DNA from: Lavandula angustifolia
Taxonomy: Eukaryota > Streptophyta > Magnoliopsida > Lamiales > Lamiaceae
Length of the DNA stretch: 64,000 bases
Direction of reading: 5' to 3'
Assembly (NCBI GenBank): GCA_028984105.1
Contig: CM054802.1
Span: 7,812,001-7,876,000, forward strand
The notes beneath the pieces are model-generated. The model ran no database searches. It saw only the letters and a list, made by a program, of their open reading frames with translations, and was not told where the DNA came from. Position numbers and translations under genes: made by a program. Positions 35,130 to 46,034 of this stretch are shown one piece after another; positions within the stretch are counted from its first letter, which is position 1; the number at the start of each line of letters is the position of its first letter.

Positions 35130-36671
35130 TGTTGGGTTATGAGTCAGTAGATGGTAGTCAGCTGTTTGTAGTTAAAATAATATTGGGGGAAATCATAGTA
35201 GTACTATGGAATTGAAGATCCCAAAACCCAGCTGATATCAGTAGTGTAGTGTCTCGATAGGATTAGATGATGTATAGGTTAGACTTTTTGTGATAGTTTA
35301 TCTTTTTGTCTAAGTCCTGTACGGGGTAAACTGTTGGACTGATCTTCTGACGAAGTTACCTTCCAGAACCCTACGTCATCAGTGTAATCGCTTGCATTCT
35401 TCTGTCTTCAGCTGAATCTGTCCTCAGCAGAAGATTCTTCATCAGCCGGTAGACATCAGTAGAAGAACTTCATGCAAAGATCAGTACCTTCGAAGTCATC
35501 AGCTGACCTACCAAAGCCTTATCAGCTTGTCAGCTGACTCAGTCGAAGAAGACAGAGACTGTCCTAAGTCTACTGTGTCCGACAGAAAACGACCCAGTCG
35601 CTCAAGTCATTTCGAAGTTCAGCAGAAGATCATACGAGGTTGAAGAATAGTCAACTCTGAACACTGACACATTCTCACCTACCACAAACCTCGACCAATG
35701 AGAAGCCGACAACCCTTTACCTGCTCTGACCAACTAAAGCTGCTCTCATGTACAGTGTCAACTTCCCTGCCGCAACAATTCGAAAAATATGGCCGTTTTC
35801 TTTGGAAGCTTGTGGCACGTGGCATCGTCTTCTCCAACGGACATATGCCTGCTCACAACTATAAATAGAGAAGAAAACCGAGCTCCACGCACGGGATTAA
35901 AAAAAAAGGGAAAACGCTCAAGCATTCAAACACTCTAGCAAACTTGAAAGATCATCCAGCGAAGAACTTACCTTCATAGAATATTTCTAGTTCTTCTCTC
36001 TAGAGTTATTTAGATCCCTTTCTTCTCTAGCTAAGCTCATTGCCATATTCATAGCTTAGAAATTCGAAGGAGTTCACTTTCTGTAAATTGTTCTTATTGT
36101 AAGAACTCCTTCAAGTTGGAGATTATCCCCTCCCTTTCGAACTTAGGTTTGAATTGTAAAGTCGCTAAGGACTATAACTTAGAAGGGTCTGTCCTGTGCA
36201 CAGATTCCTTGCTGAGGCTTGCTCAGATAAATCAACAAGTTCCCCTGCCTTGTCAGGACCGTGGACGTAGGATCTTGCGTATCCGAACCACGTTAAATTG
36301 CTTGTGTTATTTACTGTTTTATTGCATTGCATACAAACTGGTTTAAAATCATATCTTTGCATAAAACATATTTATAAAAGCGCACTAGCCAAAATACTTT
36401 AACTTGCGAAAACACGTTTTCAAACTGAGACGAATCTCCGGGCCCTACACTCTTATCCGCACAACTTCTCCGACTGAGTTTCAAGTACTGACAAAAGTCA
36501 GTAGGAGAGCTCAGTAGCTGACACACTCTGACCCGTGATCGAAGGTTATTATCTGGCACTGTTCATCAGTTGCAACCTACAGCTCAGCTGTCCTTCACGT
36601 TCTGAGAAAAGAAACTGTGATCAGGTGTAATCACCCCCCCTCTACATCTGACTATCGTCTCCGGACCAACA
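35130..36671 (+). repeat. 5' LTR of element 2
   Basis: TGTTGGGTTATG to GGACCAACA. TATA box TATAAATAG at 35860-35868. A C-run (36640-36646) near the U5 end is longer in the 3' LTR. Confidence 0.93.
35860..35868 (+). promoter_or_regulatory. TATA box of the 5' LTR, element 2
   Basis: TATAAATAG, conserved at 47433-47441 in the 3' LTR and in the same sequence form in element 1. Confidence 0.65.
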
Positions 36672-36673
36672 AT

Positions 36674-36685
36674 TGGTATCAGAGC
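36674..36685 (+). promoter_or_regulatory. Primer-binding site of element 2
   Basis: TGGTATCAGAGC, complementary to the initiator Met-tRNA 3' end, two bases after the 5' LTR. Confidence 0.95.
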
Positions 36686-36796
36686 ATCGGTGTTCTTCTG
36701 ATAGCCGGTTCTATACTACTGGTCTTCTCGAACAGATCCTGAAAATGTTTTCACTGCACAAGCATCTCTTCTTTCATCCTTATACTCGTTCACAAC

Positions 36797-39535
36797 ATGT
36801 CTGATATGTCAGGTATTCGGATGGTACCTATGTTCTCAATAGAGAACTATACGGTATGGCGTGTGAGAATGGAGGCACACCTTACATCGCTGCATGACAG
36901 CATGACGGACGTCCTTGAAACAGGACCCATCGTTCCCATGATCGACAGCGTACAATTTACCGTTGTGGGAGGTGTAGGAGCACAAACTGGTGCTAAGATC
37001 CCCAAAGAAAAATCTGTCTTCACACCGGAAGAGAAAAAGCTGCACAACCTCAACCGAGTTGCGCGAAATGCTATATTGACAACGCTCAGTGACTCTCACC
37101 TTGGGAGGGTGCAGGATTGCAAAACGGCAAAAGAACTCTGGGATGCCCTGGCTGTACTGAGCCAAGGAACCCCACAGATTAAGGAAAATAAGCTCGAGTT
37201 AGAGCTACAGAAGTTCGATGCCTTTGCAATGGAGCCCAGTGAAACCATTGACGAGCTTAGCGTCAGATTCACAAATCAAGTCAATGTGATCAACAGGCTG
37301 GGGAAGATGTTCACCATCAAAGAGATGAACACCAAGATCTTGAGAGCGCTACCTCGACAGAAGTGGCTTCCATTTGCTACTTATTTACGACGCTCTGATC
37401 TTAATGTTCTAACTCCTGATGTTATATTTACAGAATTAAAAACAGAGGAATTTGAGCACATCTTACCCCAAAGATGTTCCAGTGCTCCAGCTGACACTCA
37501 GATCGACCATATTTTCAAAGCAACAGTCAGCAAGACAGTGGCCACGATAGAAGCAAAGTCCACTGAGACTTCAGGCACTGACCAACTCGCACTGATGGCT
37601 CTTAAATATCAGAGAGAAAAGGAGAGAGTCGGAAAGCTGAGGAAATACAACAGAGATTCCCCCTCAGGTAAGAAAGACTATCAGAAAAGGGAAGAATCTA
37701 AACCTTCTACTGATTACAGGAACTCAGAACCTGCTGCAAGTCCATCAAAGGACTCAGCTGGAAAAAGCAGCAGATCATCTGTCTGCTATAATTGCAAGAA
37801 GGAGGGACATTATCAGTACGACTGTCCTGAACTCTCAGCTGCTCAACGAGCAGAACGGCAGGCTAGACGTGAAAAATTTGCCCGAAGAAGGCAGGCCTAC
37901 ATAGCCGGAGAGATATCCGACAACTCAATCGAGGAAGATACATTTATGTATTCCTCTGAGGACGAAGCTGCATTCGTCGCAGTTGAGATCGGAGAGACGG
38001 TTCCTGAAGAAACGGCTGAATACTGTCTAATGGCCGGAGAAGAGGCTGAGGTGCATAAGGACCCTTGGATAGTGGACAACGGCTGCTCAAGACACATGAC
38101 ATACCAGAAGAGCCTGCTAACCAACTACGTACAAGAAGATGGTCCCAGAATTGAGTTCGGTGACAACTCAAAAGGCTACACAAGGGGATATGGAACGCTG
38201 AACATTGGGCCTGCTTCAGTTCCAAGAGTAACATATTTTGAAGGACTTCAACATAATCTCCTTTCTGTCAGTCAATTCTGTGACAATCTAAACAGAGTTA
38301 TCTTTGACGCTGGTTTCTGTGATGTTGTTGATAAATCTACAGGGAAAACAGTGTTTTCAGGCTCGCGGAGAAAGAATATCTACGTTGCGAACTGGAAAAC
38401 CGCAGAACCTGAGGCTTGCTTACTAGCGCAGACGAAATCAAGTGACAAGTCAGGATGGCTATGGCATAAGAGACTCAGCCACCTGAACTTCAAGACTAAG
38501 AACAAGCTAGCCAAAAACTCTGAAGTCAGAGGACTGCCCACCGAATCATTTATCAAAGACAGAAATTGTGAAGCATGCTTGAAGGGAAAACAGACAAAGA
38601 GTAGGAATCCACCTATTCCTTCACCTTCCACTGATGGAATCCTTCAGCTGCTGTACATGGACTTATTCGGACCAGTCTCTCCAGTGACTATAAGAGGCAA
38701 GAAGTATGCCCTCGTCGTTTTTTACGACTACTCGAGATATACATGGGTCATCTTTATCGCCAACAAATCTGATGTCATGACTGAGTTGCCTAAACTGCTG
38801 AAAAAGCTCAGTGTGGAAAAGGACATCAAGATACAGAGAATTCGCTCAGACAGAGGAACAGAATTTCTCAACTCAGTAGTTAAAGAGTACTGCGAAAAGG
38901 AGGGAATTAAGCACGAGACATCAGCTGCTCGCACCCCTCAGCAGAACGGGCTTGCTGAACGCAAAAACAGAACCCTCAAAGAAGCAGCAAGAACGCTCGC
39001 AAACTCTGGACTACCCTCAAAGTTCTCGGCAGATGCTACTAACACCGCCTGCTACACTCAAAATCGCTCATTACTTACACAGCAACACATGAAGACACCA
39101 TACGAACTATGGAAAGGGAGAATTCCTCCTATTTCTCATTTTCATATCTTTGGCTGTCCTTGCTTTATCCATAATAACGGGAAAGATCGGTTGAAGGTCT
39201 TTGATAGCAAATCTGATCAAGGAGTATTCTTAGGATACTCCCGAGTCAGTAAAGCCTTTAGAGTCTTTAACTATCGGACCCTTTGCGTGGAGGAAAGCCC
39301 TCATGTTGTTTTTGATGAGTTTGTTACTGAGAACAGGAAAACTACAAAGTCAAATACTGAAGATGTCAGCAGCAAGCTACAGGATCTCGCACTAACTGAT
39401 AAAGCTGAAAAGATCCAGCATTGTTGGGATGATGAGTCAAACGATGAAGAAATTCAGACTCAGCCAACAGGCATTGTAGGCGACTCGGTTGATTCTACCA
39501 AACGTAATCAACAACGAGGTAACAACGGTCGATGA
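36797..39535 (+). CDS. Gag-protease-integrase polyprotein (element 2), ends early by frameshift
   Basis: An open frame of 912 codons. Residues 1-250: Gag capsid region (MVPMFSIENYTVWRVRMEAH, FTPEEKKLHNLNRVARNAIL). About 329-342: an intact zinc knuckle CYNCKKEGHYQYDC. About 423-434: the protease motif IVDNGCSRHMTY, with Asn where the family has Ser of D-S-G. Then the pre-integrase finger (WHKRLSHLNF, CEACLKGKQ) and catalytic core YMDLFGPVS, RSDRGTEF, NGLAERKNR with 35 residues between the second D and the E. The frame is lost in the linker after the integrase. The protease follows the Gag acidic tail directly: the coiled-coil region of about 1 kb seen in element 1 is absent. Gag forms particles, protease matures them, integrase inserts the cDNA. 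Confidence 0.9.
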   Translation: MSDMSGIRMVPMFSIENYTVWRVRMEAHLTSLHDSMTDVLETGPIVPMIDSVQFTVVGGVGAQTGAKIPKEKSVFTPEEKKLHNLNRVARNAILTTLSDSHLGRVQDCKTAKELWDALAVLSQGTPQIKENKLELELQKFDAFAMEPSETIDELSVRFTNQVNVINRLGKMFTIKEMNTKILRALPRQKWLPFATYLRRSDLNVLTPDVIFTELKTEEFEHILPQRCSSAPADTQIDHIFKATVSKTVATIEAKSTETSGTDQLALMALKYQREKERVGKLRKYNRDSPSGKKDYQKREESKPSTDYRNSEPAASPSKDSAGKSSRSSVCYNCKKEGHYQYDCPELSAAQRAERQARREKFARRRQAYIAGEISDNSIEEDTFMYSSEDEAAFVAVEIGETVPEETAEYCLMAGEEAEVHKDPWIVDNGCSRHMTYQKSLLTNYVQEDGPRIEFGDNSKGYTRGYGTLNIGPASVPRVTYFEGLQHNLLSVSQFCDNLNRVIFDAGFCDVVDKSTGKTVFSGSRRKNIYVANWKTAEPEACLLAQTKSSDKSGWLWHKRLSHLNFKTKNKLAKNSEVRGLPTESFIKDRNCEACLKGKQTKSRNPPIPSPSTDGILQLLYMDLFGPVSPVTIRGKKYALVVFYDYSRYTWVIFIANKSDVMTELPKLLKKLSVEKDIKIQRIRSDRGTEFLNSVVKEYCEKEGIKHETSAARTPQQNGLAERKNRTLKEAARTLANSGLPSKFSADATNTACYTQNRSLLTQQHMKTPYELWKGRIPPISHFHIFGCPCFIHNNGKDRLKVFDSKSDQGVFLGYSRVSKAFRVFNYRTLCVEESPHVVFDEFVTENRKTTKSNTEDVSSKLQDLALTDKAEKIQHCWDDESNDEEIQTQPTGIVGDSVDSTKRNQQRGNNGR

Positions 39536-39695
39536 GGAAGCCCCAGTGGTAACTGAGACCTCTATTGAGAATATAAACTCAGGGGGAACACAAATTGTTC
39601 CTGAGCTAAATGCCCCTGAAACTGGAAACTCAGTAGATCCTAACCTTCTTACTGAATTACTGCAATCACGTAACGCATGCGACCGAAATGCCTAA
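39489..39695 (+). pseudogene. Integrase-RT linker, element 2 (shifted frame)
   Basis: A short open block, NNEVTTVDEEAPVVTETSIE, then INSGGTQIVPELNAPE, homologous to 12170-11961 of element 1. It continues the polyprotein after the frameshift near 39520; the next frame change is near 39690. Confidence 0.7.
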
Positions 39696-40587
39696 CACAC
39701 CTACTGACTGTGCAGAAGTAGTATCAGATGAAGAAGCCAGACTCAGACGTTCATGGCTTGACGCTCATTCTTCAGATCTCATTATAGGAGATCCGTTAGC
39801 AACGATAAGAACAAGATCTAGATTAAGTCAAGGAGAAAGCTCACTCTATTCTTATTTCTTGTCTACAGAAGAACCTCAGTCAATAGAGGACGCACTCAAT
39901 GATGCTGATTGGATCATCGCCATGCAAGAAGAGTTGAACCAGTTCGTCAGAAACGAAGTTTGGGAGCATGTTGACAGACCTAGACATCAGCACGTTATTG
40001 GCACTAAGTGGGTCTTCAAAAACAAGCGTGATGAAAACAACGTCATCGTCAGAAATAAAGCAGAGGCAATCGACTTTGATGAAACATTCGCTCCAGTCGC
40101 AAGATTGGAAGCCATTCGTCTTTTCCTAGCTTACGCAACGCATCAAGGATTCAAAATATATCAGATGGATGTAAAGTCAGCTTTTCTGAATGGCGTACTG
40201 AAGGAAGAAGTCTACGTGGAACAACCGCCCGGCTTTCAGCAGGGACATCAGGTGTACAGACTTCGGAAAGCTCTGTACGGGTTAAAACAAGCACCCAGGG
40301 CTTGGTACGATACCCTATCAGACTTTCTACTTCAGAAAGGTTTTCAGAAGGGGACAGTAGATCGCACCCTATTCAACATAAAGTCAGGAGATGACATCCT
40401 ACTGGTGCAAATCTACGTGGACGACATCATTTTCGGTTGCCGAAACGTGACTATATGTCAACAATTCGAGAAAATGATGAAGGAGAAATTCGAGATGTCT
40501 ATGATGGGAGAGATGAACTATTTCCTTGGATTTCAAGTGAAGCAATCACCTGAAGGAATTTTCATCAATCAAGCCGAGATCTTCTGA
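39688..40587 (+). pseudogene. Reverse transcriptase (element 2)
   Basis: An open block of 299 codons with copia RT motifs: WIIAMQEELNQF, GTKWVFKNKRDENN, DFDETFAPVARLEAIRLFLAYATHQGF, DVKSAFLNGVLKEEVYVEQPPGF, KALYGLKQAPRAWYD and the intact catalytic YVDDIIF. Compared with element 1 it lacks the RLVAKGYCQ segment (an in-frame loss of about nine codons), which is normally conserved, so activity is doubtful. It ends at a stop after INQAEIF, where the RNase H connection should continue. Confidence 0.88.
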
Positions 40588-41361
40588 AAAGATTTTCCTG
40601 TGATTCAAGCAAACCAGTCAAGATCCCCATGAACACAAATTTCAAAATCGATCTAGACAAAGAGGGAGCTTCTGTTAACTCTACTGATTATAGAGCTATT
40701 ATTGGTTCTTTATTATACTTAACACTAGCCGACTCGATATAACTTATCTTTGTAGGTGTATGTGCAAGATTTCAAGCGGATCCCAAGCGAAGTCATCTAG
40801 ACTCAGAAAAGAAGATTCTGCGATATCTAAGAGGAACACCTGACGCAGGGTTATGGTATCCTGCTGATGATAATCTAATGCCGACGAAGTTATTCTGATG
40901 CTGATTATGCAGGATGCAGGATAGATCGAAAGTCAACTTCTGGAACGTGTCAGTTCCTAGGCAGCAAACTAATATCTTGGTTTTCAAAGAAGCAGCATTC
41001 AGTAGCAACGTCCACTACTGAAGCTGAGTACACGGCTGTAGGAAGTTGTTGTGCCCAGATCCTTTGGCTTCGACAACAACTAAGAGACTATGGTATAATT
41101 CAGGATGAAGTGCCCATCTACTGTGACTCCACCAGTACTATTGCAATAAATCAGAATCCAGTTCTCCATACGAGATGCAAGCACGTGGATATTCGACACC
41201 ACTTCATCAGAGACAATGTCGAGAAGAAGGATATCAGAATGGAGAAAATCCATACTGACAAGCAAAGGGCAGATATACTGACAAAACCACTAGCTGAGAA
41301 CAGATTCAGAGAATTATCAGTTGAGCTAGGTCTACTGGATCCTACTGAATCGTGTCAGTAG
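40588..41361 (+). pseudogene. RNase H (element 2)
   Basis: Frames change at about 40590, 40720 and 40885. Recognisable parts: AIIGSLLYLT, SDADYAGCRIDRKS (first D), SKKQHSVATSTTEAEYTA (E), IYCDSTSTIAINQNP (D), RCKHVDIRHHFIRD and the terminal RADILTKPLAENRFRELSVELGLLDP. The stop is at 41359-41361. Confidence 0.85.
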
Positions 41362-41366
41362 AATAC

Positions 41367-41433
41367 AACAATTGGTTGGTATCAATTGGTATCAGTAGAA
41401 TCCAACCACTGATATATCAACAATTGGTATCAA
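41367..41433 (+). repeat. Repeated primer-binding-site-like words after pol
   Basis: CAACAATTGGTATCA at 41418-41432 is identical to the LTR/primer-site junction at 36667-36681; partial copies (CAACAATTGGTTGGTATCA, CAATTGGTATCAG) lie at 41367-41395. Element 1 has no equivalent here. Confidence 0.7.
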
Positions 41434-41506
41434 GTGTAAGGAACCAGTATGACAGGTCAGAAGACTCAGTACATTGATTCAGTCGGGAGAATCAAACTGT
41501 ACACAG

Positions 41507-41517
41507 TAAGGGGGAAC
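41507..41517 (+). promoter_or_regulatory. Internal polypurine tract of element 2
   Basis: TAAGGGGGAAC between pol and the extra ORF, the same position as 8861-8872 in element 1. It resembles the terminal tract at 46022-46034. Confidence 0.5.
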
Positions 41518-41848
41518 GTGGTCATCAGCACGTCAACTATCCTCCTTAGTCTTAACGGTAACCAGCTGATCGTAAAAGTTTAGCTGAAGAGGTTTGCATA
41601 GTATTTTACTTAAAACTTAATCAGAAGCATGCTCGCATTTATTATCTCAGTCGCTTGCACTCACTAGTTAATGAGCATTTATTTCCCGCCATTAATTTTT
41701 AAGGATAAGTCAGTAGGAAACCGTTCTCATTTAAAATGACTTAGTCTTTAATGTTGCCTGCAGCGCATTTAATGCACGTCTTCTCACTTACCTTAACTGC
41801 GCATTATCCTACGTGGGTCTATGGTAGAGGCAGCTTAGTAATCATTCC

Positions 41849-41858
41849 TTTTATAACA
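41849..41858 (+). promoter_or_regulatory. Weak TATA-like site upstream of the extra ORF (element 2)
   Basis: TTTTATAACA about 220 nt before the intron donor. A poorer match than the equivalent in element 1 (8441-8449). Confidence 0.2.
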
Positions 41859-42074
41859 TCTAATCTCAGCCGCAAATAACAATGAGAGATTAAATCCCAA
41901 CCGTTCAATCTAAACGGTTTTTCACGCATGATCTTACAAAATCTTTCATCTTCTACCTTCTCCTCACTTATCGCCATTTCCGAAATTTTAGAGCTTTCTC
42001 TCCGCGATTCAGTTTTCTTCCAAAATCTTAAGACTGCTTTGCATTTTTAGTATCTCCAAGCTCTAAATCACTCG

Positions 42075-42147
42075 GTAATGTATTAAATCGTGCTTAAAAC
42101 TCATACTAACTTATTCTATTTTTAAGTGCTAACGAGTTATTTTGCAG
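42075..42147 (+). other. Intron-like segment before the extra ORF (element 2)
   Basis: Donor GTAATG at 42075, branch-like CTAAC words at about 42106 and 42129, and acceptor TTTTGCAG ending at 42147, six bases before the ATG at 42154. Length 73 nt. It corresponds to the 78-nt segment in element 1. Confidence 0.55.
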
Positions 42148-42153
42148 ATTCTC

Positions 42154-45100
42154 ATGGCGACAGTTAGACACCCACCAACATTGACGAGATCATCATCTCT
42201 CGCATCCAGTTCGAGCCAACTATGGCGCTACATCAAGCTGATCTTCCGTTTCTGGAGCCTGTGTTCGAGGCTATTGAAAGTTCTGGACTAGAACTGCTCG
42301 TCTCCAAGCAACCTCGGGCGTTTTTGCCCAGACAAGTGGCGGAAGTCTACTTCAACTGGAGAACCCTAGATTCAGGGGTAGAGGAAGCATCCTTCGCATT
42401 CATGAAGGAGGTTGTACCAAATTCTTGGGATGCAAGTCAACACGTCATCAACATCCGTGATGTATTAGAGTTAGCATTTGATCTCCCAGCCAGTGGAATC
42501 TCTCCTATTGGATATAAGGAGAAGGAGATCAACGCTTATGTTCAGAAGTTCTGCGGCAGGAGCGACATAGTCTTCAAGACGGCTACGCCAAAGAATCGGC
42601 ACTTTGCCATATCACAGGGGCTCGCTTATATTGTCTTACACATACTCACAAGCTCAGCGGGTTTCTATGATCAGCTGTCCAAGCCACGCATCCAGCTGAT
42701 GATGATCATAGATGATGGAGTCCAAGTTAACTGGACTGACTACTATGTAGCCGAGTTGAAGGCTCAGGCTCAGAAGTTCACAGCCTCGCCCACTGGAGAG
42801 AGAAGACTTATTAGTGTGGGGAAGCTGCTGTATGGGACCAAGATGTCCATACTTATCGAGCAATCAGTCTCGAGGAGTTCAGCTTTTGCTGACTCTAGGT
42901 ATTTCGACAGTAAGCTCATCAAATTTAAGACGAGAGCCGCTGCTGAGAAATCAATCGGGCGAGGGCCGCCTGACCCGAAGAGAGCAGTCTCAGATTTGCC
43001 CCCTCGTACCGACCCACCCAAGAAGAAGAGGCTTACTAAGACTGGACCGTCTGAGGTCTTAGTAGTACAAGCTCAACAAGCCTCTCCTCCACCCACTCAA
43101 GAAGAACAGATCCTAGATTCTGACACCGGCATTGAGGGTGCCACGCTAAAGGACAAAGTTCAGTACATCAGTTCTGAGGAGACTCAGTCGGACATCAAGG
43201 TACCGACTGAGGAAACATCCTCTGAGTGGACCACCCTACACTCCACTCATCTCCGAGCTACAGGAGAAGTACATGCTCAGATCCCTGAGATCTCTGAGCA
43301 CCCAGACTTAGTGGAGATAGCCATAAGGGCAAGGACACAAATGCTGCTGAGGTTCCTCAGCTGGGATATTCTCGAAGATATAATCAGAACCTAGTCAGCT
43401 CTGTCCCTTCTTGCCGAGGAGCAGGAGTTACAATCAGCTATAGGGTTCGGGGAACCAGCTAATCTTGCGTATTTTGAGGATCTGAGAGCAGCGATGCTAT
43501 ATCTTCTCAGCCTGCGATCCTCAATCCCCGGCAACAGCCCCTCGCCTCCATCTCATCATGGCGATGATGATGATAAGAATGATGACGAGATGGAACATGC
43601 ACAACCCAAGGATGCAGATTTGGGAGGATCTGCTGAGGGCTCCACTCCCCGCGAAAAGGGCCAATCACCACCACCTTCTAAATCTGGTGAAGCTCAAGTT
43701 GCCTCGAAGCCGAGTCGAGCGCAACAACTCGCGATATCTGAGCAGAGGCTCGGAACCAGTAGCTATCAGATAAAAGCGATAGGTTCCGTGACCTCTAAGT
43801 CTGTAAACAGAGCTATTAGGCGCCAAGGGGACAAGAATCGTCTCCTCGCCAAAGACGTACACATCAAATGGGCTCAATACACAAAGGCCCAGATTGAAAG
43901 CGTCGACCGACTAGCAGAAGGGGTTAAGAAAGTCTCAGAAGCTCCTACTCCACAGATAAACATTTAGGAAATCATTGAGACAACCCTTGCAGCTCAGAAG
44001 GCGGACTTAGCCGCTCAGAGTCAGCAGCTCTTGTTATCTCAGAAGAAATCTTTCTCTGAGCAGCTGACTCAGAGTCTCGCGGCAGTCCAAGCCACCATGG
44101 ATGAGAGGAACAAAGTGGCCACCTCTAGCCTTCAATCAGCCATCAAACAACAGGCTGAGGCACTGAAGGTCATCAAAAAAGAGATCACGGACTCGCATGA
44201 TCAGTCTCTGCTTAAACTCTGACAGGAGTCAGCTGCTCAATTGAAATCATTTAGAGCTGATCAAGAAAAAGACTGGGAGCGATACAGCGACCTGGTCAAC
44301 GACTTCGAAGCAACTGCCACCCAAATCAAAGATCTAGTATATAATTTGGAGAAGGACGTGAAAGCCATCCGTACTCACCTCTCCCAGGCTGATGATGCCA
44401 AAAAGGGGGAAGGAGAAGTAAAAGAAGAACAAGCGAGACGGAACAGTCGAGGCGGAGAAGAGTCCCGAAGTCCAATTTATTGAGGGAGGAAATCAAGGGG
44501 TAGGTTCAGCCACTCAGTCGGAACCGGTTCAAGCACCCCGGGGGAAGGTTCGGCCGCTCGAGGTTGGAACCGGTTCTGCAGTACTCCTTCCGGAGTATGT
44601 TCCCCAAGTCCAAACAACACCTACTGTGACTGAACCAGCATCTGCCTCATCTGCTCAGTACATCGAGGACATTGCTCGCTTCCTCGATCAGAAGGACAAA
44701 GACGAGCCACAGCCACTGCCTCCGTAAAGGCCGGGGAAGGAGATTACAACTGAAACCACTCCTCCATCTTCCCTGACGCCCAAATTCAAAACTAAAGCGG
44801 AGCAGGAAGCCTATGATCTACAAATTGCTCAACAGCTACAAGACAAGCTGGATCAAGAGCATCAGCTAGAAGAGGCCAAGAAACCTAAGAAAGTGATTAA
44901 GAAGGCTGCCAAAGGCAAGGCCAAGAAGATTGAGGATGAACTGAAGAAGAAAGCTCAAGAGGAGCTCGCCAAAGCTCTAATTACAGAAGTCCAGCCAACA
45001 GCTCAGAGTTACTACACTTCAACTCTTACACCTGAGCAGGAGGCCGAGGACAGAGCTACCTGGGAGGCAACGCTGAAGGGACTTAATCTCAGGAGAGGAG

Positions 45101-45717
45101 ATGCTAGATCAGCGGCCCTCAGAGAGAAGAAAAGATTGGCTGACATGGCAAAGATGATCAGCCTGGCTGACAAGCCAACAGCTGACTGGAGAAAGCAAAT
45201 ACCCAGAGCTTCAAAGTACTATGGGAGAAGAGCACTCAGAGCGCCGTACATCAAGAAGACCCCTACTCCTCACATAGACAAATGGGTACCAGCTGAACTA
45301 AACGAGCAGTGGGAGGAACTCAAAGTCTTATTCATCAAGGGATATTATGTATGGGGCTTCTACCCGTCTGACGTACCTGTTGATCAGTTGTTCGAAGAAT
45401 TTCTTCGTCAAAAGCTTGCCCATATCGGAGAACAAATTCTACCAATCATGGAAAGGGAGAAGATACCCATCAGAGCTCCAGCCTTCAGAAGAATCCCTCC
45501 TCCCATGACGACTCGCGGCGTGCTACGCACGAAGGAAATAGAAGATGAGATCGAGGCAACTGCTTATCATCACAATCTCAGCACTGATCAGCCTGGAGAT
45601 CTCGAGGATATTCAGACTCTAAGGAAAAGGATTTACAAGTATTACTGTCTGGACCCTCCTGCTGATAGGTCTGCTGCTTTTAAGAGCCGAACTCAGAGAT
45701 TCAGACTTCAGTCGTGA
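42154..45717 (+). pseudogene. Extra 3' ORF (env-position protein) of element 2, broken
   Basis: The start ATG at 42154 (ATGGCGACA, equivalent to the ATG at 8236) is one frame away from the main block 42222-43394, so an indel lies in between. That block (390 codons) carries the N-terminal globular region: PRQVAEVYFNWRTLDS, GKLLYGTKMSILIEQSV, then a KKKR-rich and acidic tail. After stops it continues as 43494-43967, 44031-44483 (Q/K/E-rich, coiled-coil-like, AAQKADLAAQSQQLLLSQKK) and 44893-45717, which starts with a Lys/Glu-rich helix (KKAAKGKAKKIEDELKKKAQ) and ends with the conserved C-terminal domain (IPRASKYYGRRALRAPYIKK, RKRIYKYYCLDPPADRS). Intact length would be about 1,150-1,200 residues. 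No clear signal peptide or membrane helix. The role is unknown; SIRE elements are known to have an env-like ORF here. Confidence 0.78.
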
Positions 45718-46021
45718 TCGTCCTGTCCTTGTTTTTGCAATAGAGATAGGAACCTATAATCATCATGTTCATATATATATCAGTTCCTATTTCTGGCCAG
45801 ACAATTACTCATTGTCTTACGACTTTTGCTTGTGTTTTTCACAACTGATCACTGAAGTGATCTGACACACACTCACACATAACCGTTTCTCTGATTTTGC
45901 CTATCTCTCACCTGCTGAACTTACTGAAGTTATCTGTTTCAGTTTTACTGAAGTCTTTCTAAGTCAGTAGTCTAGCATTCCTATCTTTGTTTTTATAATA
46001 GTAGAGGTTTTGGCATCATCA
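45718..46021 (+). other. 3' untranslated region of element 2
   Basis: T-rich, non-coding. Partly matches 3021-3060 and 4441-4648 (minus) of element 1. Confidence 0.6.
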
Positions 46022-46034
46022 ATTAGGGGGAAAT
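46022..46034 (+). promoter_or_regulatory. Polypurine tract of element 2
   Basis: ATTAGGGGGAAAT directly before the 3' LTR. Confidence 0.9.

Noticed and set aside
36116..36346. Small ORFs repeated in both LTRs of element 2
   Set aside because: They lie inside the LTRs, have no protein-like features, and recur only because the LTR is duplicated.
42154..45717. Calling the extra ORF a true retroviral envelope
   Set aside because: I could not see a signal peptide, membrane anchor or cleavage site; only its position and the lineage support the name.
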